Below, piece after piece: positions 1-7,197 of a DNA stretch of 37,458 bases (position 1 is its first letter; each line of letters starts with the position of its first letter). Location of the stretch: positions 1-37,458 of the forward strand of contig CAZNYM010000017.1 in NCBI GenBank assembly GCA_964577255.1, written 5' to 3'. The notes under the pieces were generated by a model. That model worked only from the letters and a program-made list of their open reading frames with translations, ran no database searches and was not told the origin of the DNA. The stretch is from Micavibrio_C sp964577255. GTDB taxonomy: Bacteria; Pseudomonadota; Alphaproteobacteria; Micavibrionales; Micavibrionaceae. Both the position numbers and the translations under genes were made by a program.

Positions 1-549
1 AACGGCCACAGCGTGGAAATGTTCGAGGACGATCTTAACCTCGATGCCGCGCTGACGGGCGAAGCCGAAACCCCGGCCGCCACATGGTCGGGGCTTGAGC
101 ATCTGGAAGGGCAGGAGGTGTCGATCATCGCGGATGGCATCGTGCTCGACCCGCAGGAGGTGGTGGACGGCGAAGTGGTGCTGGAAGATGCTGCCAGCAG
201 CGTTGAGATCGTCCTGCCTTACACGCATATCATCGAACCGCTGCCCCCGAGCGCCCTGAGCGAGGGCGGTGCCGGACGCGCTGTGCGCCTGATCGAGGCG
301 GTGTTCCGCATCGAAAAAACGGCGGCGCTGCGGCTTGATATCGGCCGGGGGCTGGCCGATGTGTCGCTGCGGCAATGGGGCGAGGAGGTTGTGCTCGATG
401 CGCCGCCGCCGCTGGTCAGCCGCGACGTCAAGGTGCGCGCGCTAGGCTGGAAGGAGGACGGGATGCAGCCCTTGTGGAAGATCGAGCAGGCCACGCCGCT
501 GCCTTTCACGCTTCTGTCCGTCACCACCGAACTCAAAGTCAACGACTAA
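1..549 (+). CDS. Phage virion structural protein, C-terminal part (cut by window edge)
   Basis: The reading frame is open to base 1 with no stop, so the GTG at base 13 is probably internal and the gene starts outside the window. The visible 180 or so residues contain a beta-rich stretch (HLEGQEVSIIADG, then IVLPYTHIIEPLPP) of the kind found near the C-terminus of large podovirus structural proteins. Its place just before a gp14-like internal virion protein and a tail fibre would fit a tail tubular protein B (nozzle, T7 gp12-like) role. That assignment is inference from position and a remembered motif. The gene ends 18 bases before the next one, which has its own ribosome binding site. Confidence 0.6.
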   Translation, partial: NGHSVEMFEDDLNLDAALTGEAETPAATWSGLEHLEGQEVSIIADGIVLDPQEVVDGEVVLEDAASSVEIVLPYTHIIEPLPPSALSEGGAGRAVRLIEAVFRIEKTAALRLDIGRGLADVSLRQWGEEVVLDAPPPLVSRDVKVRALGWKEDGMQPLWKIEQATPLPFTLLSVTTELKVND

Positions 550-567
550 CCCGCAAGGAGAAACATC

Positions 568-1101
568 ATGGGCGCCTTTACCCCTATTATCACCGGCCTC
601 TCGGCCCTGAGCACCGCCGTGAGCGCTGTCAGCCGCGCGGTCGACACATTCGAAGGATTTTCCGGGCGCGTCAGCGACCCGCAGGAAGACCAGCGCGCCC
701 TGCTGCGTGCGCAGCAGAAGCAGGCGCTCGATCAGCTGAGCGCCCAGCAGCGCGAAGCCGAACGCCAGGCCGCGAACGAAGCGGCGCTCGAGCGCCAGAA
801 CATCGCCGCGCAGGCGCAGGACGCGGAAACGCGCCGCCGGGCGGCCCTGCGCCGGGCGGTGGCACGCCAGCGCGCGGCTTACGGCGCCAGCGGCCTGAGC
901 GGTGGCGACGGTTCGGCCGAAGCGGTTTTACTGGGCATGTTTCAGGAGACCGAGGAAGACCGCGCCGGGCAGGAACGGCTTGACTCGCTGCGCCTGAATG
1001 CGCTCGACCAGGAGCTTGACGACCGGCGGCGCCTGAACGTGCTACAGCGCGCGCAGCTCAAGCAGCGCCAGGAACTGGAACGCATGGCGGAAGGGTTCTA
1101 G
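568..1101 (+). CDS. Small coiled-coil internal virion protein (T7 gp14-like)
   Basis: This 177-residue protein has a short hydrophobic N-terminus (about residues 1-25). A long Ala/Gln/Arg/Glu-rich helical region follows (about 45-120), then the segment RAAYGASGLSGGDGSAEAVL and a second helical region to the end. A small protein with a hydrophobic start, coiled coil and a RxAxGxSGLSxxxGS-like turn resembles the internal (ejection) virion proteins of T7-like phages, such as gp14 of about 196 residues. Position before the tail fibre agrees. The start at 568 has an AAGGAG site 7 bases upstream. The name is by pattern and context; other small virion proteins are possible. Confidence 0.55.
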   Translation: MGAFTPIITGLSALSTAVSAVSRAVDTFEGFSGRVSDPQEDQRALLRAQQKQALDQLSAQQREAERQAANEAALERQNIAAQAQDAETRRRAALRRAVARQRAAYGASGLSGGDGSAEAVLLGMFQETEEDRAGQERLDSLRLNALDQELDDRRRLNVLQRAQLKQRQELERMAEGF

Positions 1102-1104
1102 ATC

Positions 1105-3129
1105 ATGACCGAACACATCAAAATGCCGGATGTCATTCCGGTGGTACGTTATCTGGCCGATGGCACGGAAGATACGTATTCATTCTCTTTTCCGATTTTC
1201 GCGAGCGAGGATATCGGCGTGTTTTTTAACGGCGCGCCGCAGAATAGCGGTTTTGCCGTGACGGGCGAGGGGGAGACCGAGGGCGGCACGGTGGTTTTCG
1301 ACACCGCGCCGGCGGCGGGGCTGATCGTCACGATTGAACGCCGCCTGCCGCTTGAGCGCATGACGGATTTCCTCGAAGGCGGGGATTTTTCCGCCCGCGC
1401 CATCAACAACGAACTTGATTACATCACTGCGACGGTGCAGCAGGTGAAGCGCGACCAGAGCGGCGTTCTGCGCTATCCCGACACTGAAAACCCTTCGCCG
1501 GTGGCGATTCCGGGCAAGGCGCTACGTGCCAACAAGGCGCTGGGGTTCAATAATGACGGCGACCCGGTCGCGGTATCGCTGGAGGGTTCGATGGCCGCGC
1601 CCGATTTCACCGCCACAGGCACCGGCGCGGAAACCCGCACTAGCAGCGATAAATTCGGCGATTTCGTGTCGGTGAAGGATTTCGGTGCGGCGGGCGACGG
1701 ACTGACCGACGATACATTAGCTTTCCAGCAGGCGCTGGCGGCGCATTACAGCGTCCATGTGCCCGAGGGCACGTATATCATCAGCGATTCGATCGAGGTG
1801 ACGGCGCGCCGCAGCCTGCTGGGGGCGGGGCAGGCTTCCGTCATTCATTGCCAAAGCGACGATTTTCCGGCCATCGTGCTGCCGGGCGGTTTCTCCACCG
1901 TTCTCAATCTGCGGATCGAGGGCGGCGAGATCGGAATCAAGATGTACGGCCGCGACGGCGAATGCGTGCAGAATACCGTGCGCGACGTGCAGATCGATCA
2001 AGCCCTGACAGGCATCGAGCTTGACGGCTATAACGACGGCACCAAACCCTGCTACTGGAACAACGTCAGCCGGGTGATGATCCAGCGTCCGATGGTGCAT
2101 GGCGTGCATCTGCGCCGCACCGGGGCGGGCGACACGCCCAACGCCAACCGCTTTTACGATGTGCGCGTTTATTCCAAGGGTGCGGCCACGACCGGAAGCG
2201 GTTTTTACATCGAGGCCGGGCAGCTCAATAACAGCTTCATCGACTGCGAGGCAAACGTGAACGGCACGGCTGCGGCGTGCTTCCGCCTGGGCGCCGACAG
2301 CAGCAAGACGATCATCCAAAGCGCCCTGTGCGAGGGGTTCAACAGCGTGCCCAACATCCAGCTCGATGCCGGATCGGAGGAAAGCATCATCGTCAATCTG
2401 ACCTCGATGAGCAATGGGCCTGCGATTTACGACCTGTCTGGCGGGCAGTATGAAGCCTATGCCTCGGGCTATCCCTATAAGAACCGCCTGAAGAAAACCA
2501 GCGTCACCGACCTGATCGCCACGCTTATGCGCATGGATACCGAGTTCATTTCCACCGCCGGCACCACCAACCTCGACCTGTCGCACAGCGTGCACATCGT
2601 GAACGCAAGCCTGGGAGCGATCACCGTCAACCTGCCGGCGGCGGGCGCGGCCGAGGGCGCGGTGATGACGGTCAAGAAGAATGACGCTTCGGCCAACATC
2701 GTCAGCATCGGCGAGCAGAGTGGCGGCCCCGGCCCCGACGGCGGCGTGCTGCAGCTGGGCGGGCAGAACGACTATGTAACGGCGATCTCTAACGGTGCGG
2801 CATGGTTCGTGATCTGCTCGAACCGCAGCCCGGGTAACACGCGTTTCGCCGACACGAGCGGTACATACGACATCGACATGGCGGTGGATACCTATCTGTT
2901 GTCGAGTTTCGCGGGCGCCCTGACCGCGCGGCTGCCGCCGGCCAACGCTGTCAAGGCGGTGGGTCGGACTATCACGATCAAGAAAACCGACAGCTCGGCC
3001 AACGCCGTCACGGTCACCGAGCAGGGCGGCGCCGGGCCCGACCAGTCGAGCCAGGTGCTGAGCGACCAGTACGACGCGATCACGGTCGTGTCAAATGGCG
3101 CCAACTGGTTCGTGGTGAGCCGCTATTGA
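1105..3129 (+). CDS. Phage tail fibre / tailspike with T7-type N-terminus and pectate-lyase-like fold
   Basis: The 674-residue protein starts 3 bases after the previous stop. Residues 10-120 resemble the T7 tail fibre N-terminal domain that docks the fibre to the tail (VRYLADGTEDTYSFSFPI, later RRLPLERMTDFLEGGDFSAR). Residues 185-450 begin with VSVKDFGAAGDGLTDDT, the usual opening of pectate-lyase-3 type right-handed beta-helices in tailspikes, which often bind or cut surface polysaccharide. The last 180 residues hold two related copies of a roughly 75-residue module, each ending in SNGAxWFV. The product is expected at the virion tail and to determine host range. A depolymerase activity is possible, but no catalytic residues can be assigned by eye. 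Confidence 0.85.
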   Translation: MTEHIKMPDVIPVVRYLADGTEDTYSFSFPIFASEDIGVFFNGAPQNSGFAVTGEGETEGGTVVFDTAPAAGLIVTIERRLPLERMTDFLEGGDFSARAINNELDYITATVQQVKRDQSGVLRYPDTENPSPVAIPGKALRANKALGFNNDGDPVAVSLEGSMAAPDFTATGTGAETRTSSDKFGDFVSVKDFGAAGDGLTDDTLAFQQALAAHYSVHVPEGTYIISDSIEVTARRSLLGAGQASVIHCQSDDFPAIVLPGGFSTVLNLRIEGGEIGIKMYGRDGECVQNTVRDVQIDQALTGIELDGYNDGTKPCYWNNVSRVMIQRPMVHGVHLRRTGAGDTPNANRFYDVRVYSKGAATTGSGFYIEAGQLNNSFIDCEANVNGTAAACFRLGADSSKTIIQSALCEGFNSVPNIQLDAGSEESIIVNLTSMSNGPAIYDLSGGQYEAYASGYPYKNRLKKTSVTDLIATLMRMDTEFISTAGTTNLDLSHSVHIVNASLGAITVNLPAAGAAEGAVMTVKKNDASANIVSIGEQSGGPGPDGGVLQLGGQNDYVTAISNGAAWFVICSNRSPGNTRFADTSGTYDIDMAVDTYLLSSFAGALTARLPPANAVKAVGRTITIKKTDSSANAVTVTEQGGAGPDQSSQVLSDQYDAITVVSNGANWFVVSRY

Positions 3130-3158
3130 TTTAATCACATGAAAAGAGAGTAAATACC

Positions 3159-3494
3159 ATGCTTAGCGAGTCTAAGAACCTATCACGCGAGCAGATATCG
3201 ATGTTCCTGGCCGACGCGCTGGCCACCGCCGTTACCTCGTACCGGCGTTTTTCGGGCGAGGGCATGGAGTCGCACGACGATTCCAAGGAGTTCAAGGAGC
3301 GTCACAATGCCTGCCGCGCCGCCATCGCGCATATTGAGCTGCTTTTGAAACTGGCGCAGATCACAGGCCTGCCGGACGAGAAGGCGCCGAATATAAACGA
3401 CCAGGTAATGCTGGCCGCCATGATGGGGCAGGCGCTGGACGAGCTCAACGACTACAACCTGAACCACCAGGACGACGAGGATGGCGATGAATGA
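3159..3494 (+). CDS. Candidate phage terminase small subunit
   Basis: This 111-residue, mostly helical, acidic protein ends in an Asp/Glu-rich tail (HQDDEDGDE). I recognise no domain. It lies directly before the large terminase and overlaps it by 4 bases (ATGA at 3491-3494), which suggests translational coupling. Tail fibre, small protein, large terminase is the position of gene 18 in T7. A small-terminase role in DNA recognition is therefore the best guess, resting only on size, position and coupling. A GAGAG-type ribosome binding site precedes the start. Alternatives are a packaging accessory or an unrelated small phage protein. Confidence 0.5.
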   Translation: MLSESKNLSREQISMFLADALATAVTSYRRFSGEGMESHDDSKEFKERHNACRAAIAHIELLLKLAQITGLPDEKAPNINDQVMLAAMMGQALDELNDYNLNHQDDEDGDE

Positions 3495-4945
3495 CACAGG
3501 ACATTCAGGCGGCCGGGTTTCCGGTCTTCATGGCGCTGTGGAACCGTCAGCAGGGCCAGACGACGCCCGCCCTGCATTTCCGCATGGCGAAATGGCTGGA
3601 AAAGGCGTGGACCGGCGAGGACGGCCGCCGCCTGCTGCTGATGGCGTTCCGCTCGGCGGGGAAAAGCACGGTGGTGGGGCTGTTCGCGGCGTGGCTTTTA
3701 TATCGTCGGCCGGATTTGCGTATCCTTGTGCTGGCGGCCGATCTGGCGCTAGCGCGCAAGATGGTGCGTAACGTCAAGCGGATCATCGAGCGCCACCCGC
3801 TGACGCGGAATCTGAAGCCGGCGCGGCTCGACCAGTGGGGGACGGAGCGGTTCACCGTTAACCGCGCGCTGGAACTGCGCGATCCGTCCATGCTGGCCAA
3901 GGGCATCGCCGCCAACATCACGGGCAGCCGAGCCGACGTGGTGATCTGCGACGACGTCGAGGTGCCGAACACGAGCGACACGGCGGGCAAGCGCGAGGAG
4001 CTACGCGCGCGCCTGGCCGAGATTGAATTCGTTCTGGTGCCGGGCGGGTTGCAGCTTTATGCCGGCACGCCGCACACATGGTATTCGATTTACGCCGAAG
4101 AAACGCGGACGGAAACGGGCGAAGAAAAGCCGTTTCTCGAGGGTTTCCGCCGCCTGACCGTTCCCGTTCTGGATAAGGCGGGCCGCAGCGCGTGGCCGGA
4201 GCGATTTTCAGCCGGCGCCATCGCGCATATCCGCACGCAAAGCGGCCCGAACCGCTTTCAGAGCCAGATGATGCTGCAGTCCGTGAACATCGCCGAGGGG
4301 CGGCTTGATCCCGGCAAGCTTCATTATTACGACGACGAGCTGACGCACAGCACCGAGCTGCGGCGCGTGTTCATCGGCGGCCGGGCGATGACGCAGGCGG
4401 CGGCGTGGTGGGATCCGTCCTTCGGCCGCCAGGACAACGACCGCAGCGTGCTGGCGATCGTGTTCACCGACGAGGAGGGGCATTATTTCGTGCACCGCAT
4501 TGCCTATATCCGCGTGATGCCCAACAGCCGCGACGACGAGGCGACGCAGCAATGCCGCGCGGTGGCAATGCTGGCGCGCGAATTCAGGCTGCCCTCGGTG
4601 GTGGTGGAATGCAACGGCATCGGCCGTTTTCTCCCCGGCCTGCTGCGCCGGGAGATGGAGGCGAGCCGGGTCAAATGCGCCGTGGTGCCCGCGCACAACC
4701 GCCGGCCCAAGGATATCCGCATCATGGAGGCGCTCGACACGCTGCTGGCGGCGGAGAAGCTGCATCTGCATCGCAGTGTGACGAAAACGCCCTTCATCGC
4801 CGAGATGCAGGAATGGCGGCCGGGCGGCATGGGTTACGACGACGGACTGGACGCGCTGGCAGGCGCCATCGGCATTCTGCCGCTGCGCCAGGGCCTGCCG
4901 GCGAAGCCGGCGCGGGCGGATACGGATTTCAGGATCATCGGGTAG
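3491..4945 (+). CDS. Phage terminase large subunit (packaging ATPase and nuclease)
   Basis: This 484-residue protein drives DNA translocation into the prohead and cuts the genome. The ATPase part shows a Walker A-like loop FRSAGKST (residues 53-60), a Walker B strand DVVICDDVE (149-157) and a coupling motif YAGTPHT (about 190-196). The C-terminal part has the acidic pattern of the RNase H-like terminase nuclease: AAAWWDPSFG near 305, VVVECNG near 370 and DDGLDALAGAIG near 450. The length is normal for this family. It overlaps the preceding candidate small subunit by 4 bases. All key motifs are present, so it is probably functional. Confidence 0.93.
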   Translation: MTQDIQAAGFPVFMALWNRQQGQTTPALHFRMAKWLEKAWTGEDGRRLLLMAFRSAGKSTVVGLFAAWLLYRRPDLRILVLAADLALARKMVRNVKRIIERHPLTRNLKPARLDQWGTERFTVNRALELRDPSMLAKGIAANITGSRADVVICDDVEVPNTSDTAGKREELRARLAEIEFVLVPGGLQLYAGTPHTWYSIYAEETRTETGEEKPFLEGFRRLTVPVLDKAGRSAWPERFSAGAIAHIRTQSGPNRFQSQMMLQSVNIAEGRLDPGKLHYYDDELTHSTELRRVFIGGRAMTQAAAWWDPSFGRQDNDRSVLAIVFTDEEGHYFVHRIAYIRVMPNSRDDEATQQCRAVAMLAREFRLPSVVVECNGIGRFLPGLLRREMEASRVKCAVVPAHNRRPKDIRIMEALDTLLAAEKLHLHRSVTKTPFIAEMQEWRPGGMGYDDGLDALAGAIGILPLRQGLPAKPARADTDFRIIG

Positions 4946-4951
4946 GTTTTC

Positions 4952-5278
4952 ATGTTTGAGTTTTCACACGATCTTTTGTGGTGGATTACCGCCGTCGATC
5001 TGCCGGTCATCGGCGGACTGTTCGGCATGATCTGGCACACGAAAAAGGAGAGCGCGCAGGCCGTTTTGCGCCTGCGCGAGCTTCTGGATCACCGCAACGC
5101 CCAGATGCGCGAGGCGCTGGCGGCGTTCAAGCTGGAGGTCGCCAAGACCTACGCCGCCATCAGCGACATGCGCGATCTGGAGGCGCGGCTGGTTTCACAC
5201 CTGCTGCGGATCGAGGCAAAGCTCGATTCCACCGCGCTCAAGACCGAGTCGCTGAGCGGGAAGCGTGAGAAAGAATAA
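4952..5278 (+). CDS. Small phage membrane protein with coiled coil
   Basis: This 108-residue protein starts 6 bases after the terminase stop. Residues 5-28 form one hydrophobic segment (LLWWITAVDLPVIGGLFGMIW). The rest is a charged helix with heptad-like spacing of Leu, Ala and Ile (about 35-95), followed by a basic tail. The layout fits a membrane-anchored helper of lysis, holin-like or spanin-like, and the next gene is the cell wall hydrolase. No signal peptide or lipobox is seen. I do not recognise a named family. Confidence 0.7.
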   Translation: MFEFSHDLLWWITAVDLPVIGGLFGMIWHTKKESAQAVLRLRELLDHRNAQMREALAAFKLEVAKTYAAISDMRDLEARLVSHLLRIEAKLDSTALKTESLSGKREKE

Positions 5279-5302
5279 ACAGGGTTTAAAAAGGAGATCA
5301 AA

Positions 5303-5776
5303 ATGAAGAAACTGACGCCCGGCGATACGCTGGAACAAAAGGAACGGGTGGAATTCCATCACAATCTCGCGCTCGATACGCTGGCCCGCACCGTCTGGGG
5401 CGAGGCGCGCGGCGAGGGCAGTGCGGGTATGCAGGCGGTCGCCTGCGTGGTTATGAACCGCGCCCGGATCGCACAGGAAAAAGGCGGGTACTGGTGGGGC
5501 AATTCCCTCATCGAGATATGCCAGAAGCCTTATCAGTTCAGCTGCTGGAACAAGACGGACGTCAATTATCAGAAGCTGCTGGCGGTGGATGCGGGCGATA
5601 TTCACTTCGCTACCGCCCTGCGCATGGCGCGGCGGGCGATGGCGGGGACGCTGGCCGACCCGACGCAGGGCGCCACCCATTACCATGCTGCCGGAATCAG
5701 CCCGTTCTGGGCGAAGTTCGAAAAGCCCGCGGCCGTGATTGGCCATCACATTTTTTACAGGATCATTGAATCATGA
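5303..5776 (+). CDS. Phage cell wall hydrolase, SleB/CwlJ type (endolysin)
   Basis: The 157-residue protein matches the Hydrolase_2 (SleB/CwlJ) family. It has ARTVWGEARGEG near residue 30 with the catalytic-type Glu, AVACVVMNRA near 48, KPYQFSCWN near 75, and DPTQGATHYHA near 120. A conserved IGHHIFY ends the domain. Such enzymes cut peptidoglycan glycan strands. No signal peptide is present, so release through a holin is expected, and a holin gene overlaps the stop by 4 bases (ATGA at 5773-5776). An AAGGAGA ribosome binding site lies before the start. Function as the phage endolysin is a confident inference from family and context. Confidence 0.92.
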   Translation: MKKLTPGDTLEQKERVEFHHNLALDTLARTVWGEARGEGSAGMQAVACVVMNRARIAQEKGGYWWGNSLIEICQKPYQFSCWNKTDVNYQKLLAVDAGDIHFATALRMARRAMAGTLADPTQGATHYHAAGISPFWAKFEKPAAVIGHHIFYRIIES

Positions 5777-6330
5777 CATCGACTCTTGTGGCTTTGGGTG
5801 TGCCGGTTCTGACACAGATCCTGGCCGAAGCCCTCAAACGCGTGGATCATCCGGTGGCGCAGGGCGCGGCGCAGTCGCTTTCCAGGCTCGATCAGATCCT
5901 GAGCCAGGGCCAGATCAGCGAGACGCAGATGGCCGAGGCCAACCGCCACGCCGAGCGCATGGCCGAGATGCAGGTGAACGAGGCCAAAGCGGCGTTCGAG
6001 CAGGTGAACCAGAGCCTGCGCGCGGAAATCGGATCATCGGATGCGTTCGTGCGGCGCATGCGCCCGACCTTTGGCTATCTGATGGCGGCGACCTGGGCCG
6101 CACAGATGTTCGGCCTCGCCTATGTCATCATTTTTCGCACTGCCGAATCGCCGCAGGTGCTGGAGGCGATGGCGTCGCTCAGCACCATCTGGGCGGTCGG
6201 CCTTTCTGTACTGGGCGTGTATGTGTACAAGCGCAGCGAGGACAAGAAGATCCAAAGCGGGCTTGCGCCGCCCGCCGTGCCGCTGCCGCCGCGCAAGCCG
6301 GCATTTAAATCAGGGCATCTGAACGACTAG
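5773..6330 (+). CDS. Holin of the three-helix type described for gene transfer agents
   Basis: The 185-residue protein has a long charged helical N-terminal half (residues 20-90). Two clear membrane segments follow: GYLMAATWAAQMFGLAYVII near 100-120 and the stretch ASLSTIWAVGLSVLGVYVY near 135-155. The MRPTFGYLMA motif just before the first is typical of the 3TM holin family (GTA_holin_3TM), to which I assign it. It should release the overlapping cell wall hydrolase. Its last 26 bases overlap the 3' end of the opposing transporter gene, so its Pro-rich C-terminus may straddle the prophage boundary. This is the last phage gene visible. Confidence 0.82.
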   Translation: MTSTLVALGVPVLTQILAEALKRVDHPVAQGAAQSLSRLDQILSQGQISETQMAEANRHAERMAEMQVNEAKAAFEQVNQSLRAEIGSSDAFVRRMRPTFGYLMAATWAAQMFGLAYVIIFRTAESPQVLEAMASLSTIWAVGLSVLGVYVYKRSEDKKIQSGLAPPAVPLPPRKPAFKSGHLND

Positions 6331-7192
6331 AGCGCTTCTCGTGCCACAGCACGTAAAGCCCGGCGCTGATGATCAGGGCGGATCCGGCGTAGGTGGTAAG
6401 GCCTGGCAGGTCGCCAAACAGCAGATAGCCGAAGACCACGCCCCACACCATCTGGATATAGTGGAAAGGCGCGATGCTGGCCGCGCGCGGCACGATGCGA
6501 AAAGCGGTGGAATAAAGGGCGATCCCCGCCACGCTGACGGCACCGATCAGCATATTGAGCCCGAGATCAAGCGGCGTGGCCGGCCAGCCGGGCGCGGTGA
6601 AGACGAAAGGCAGGCTGCCCAGGGTAATGAACAAAAAGGGATAAAGCGGATAGAGCGGCAGAACTTTTTCATGCCCCATGCGCCGGACGATGATGGCGTT
6701 GCAGCCACTCAGGAACGCCGCCCCGAGAATAAGCAGCATGTAGACATTGCGCTCGGCGAAAGAGGGGCCGGCCAGCACCAGAACGCCCGCAAACCCCACC
6801 CCTACGGCGACGATGCGCGCCCAGCCCGCCTGTTCCTTCAGCACCAGCATGGAGAGCAGCACGACGACGAGCGGTGAGAGGAAGATGATGCCGTAAAAAT
6901 CGGCGAGCGCCACATGCGGCAGCCCGATTACGCACAGGCAGGTCGAAAGGCTTAAACTCGCGCCGCGCAGCAGATGCCATTTCCAAAGCGGGCTGAACAG
7001 GCTTTTGACACCGTAACGCCGCAAAAGCCAGGCCAGCGAAAACACCATCCCAGAAAAGCCGCTTACGAACATCAGGTGCGCCGTGCCGTAATTGGCGCCC
7101 AGCCACTTATAAAGAATGTCGGTGATGGAATAAGTGGTCCAGGCCAGGACGATGAACAGGGCGGCGCGCAGCGTACTTTTGTAGGGGGTCAT
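6305..7192 (-). CDS. EamA/DMT-family transporter, ten membrane helices
   Basis: This 295-residue inner-membrane protein has two EamA repeats of about five hydrophobic helices each, the usual drug/metabolite transporter layout and length. The substrate cannot be told from sequence; relatives carry S-adenosylmethionine, amino acids or nucleosides. The gene starts 5 bases after the deoA stop on the same strand, without a good ribosome binding site of its own. It is therefore probably translated by coupling from deoA, and nucleoside-linked transport is a reasonable guess. Its final 26 bases overlap the convergent phage holin gene. The C-terminal tail after the last helix (HEKRSSRSDALI) may have been remade by the prophage insertion. 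Confidence 0.88.
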   Translation of the reverse strand: MTPYKSTLRAALFIVLAWTTYSITDILYKWLGANYGTAHLMFVSGFSGMVFSLAWLLRRYGVKSLFSPLWKWHLLRGASLSLSTCLCVIGLPHVALADFYGIIFLSPLVVVLLSMLVLKEQAGWARIVAVGVGFAGVLVLAGPSFAERNVYMLLILGAAFLSGCNAIIVRRMGHEKVLPLYPLYPFLFITLGSLPFVFTAPGWPATPLDLGLNMLIGAVSVAGIALYSTAFRIVPRAASIAPFHYIQMVWGVVFGYLLFGDLPGLTTYAGSALIISAGLYVLWHEKRSSRSDALI

Positions 7193-7197
7193 GAGGA

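Larger units (their letters stand above)
1..6330 (+). mobile_element. Right-hand part of a prophage (late genes)
   Basis: Eight consecutive plus-strand genes encode virion, packaging and lysis functions, with gaps of 28 bases or less or 4-base overlaps. The order is virion protein, internal virion protein, tail fibre, candidate TerS, TerL, membrane protein, cell wall hydrolase, holin. That resembles the late end of T7-like podoviruses, where the tail fibre is followed by lysis and terminase genes. The left end lies outside the window. No integrase, repressor or attachment site is visible in the part shown, so whether the element is intact cannot be judged. No frameshift or premature stop was seen in these genes. 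Confidence 0.85.

Noticed and set aside
6300..6400. tRNA or direct-repeat attachment site at the right end of the prophage
   Set aside because: No tRNA-like cloverleaf or recognisable repeat was found here; the left end needed for comparison is outside the window.
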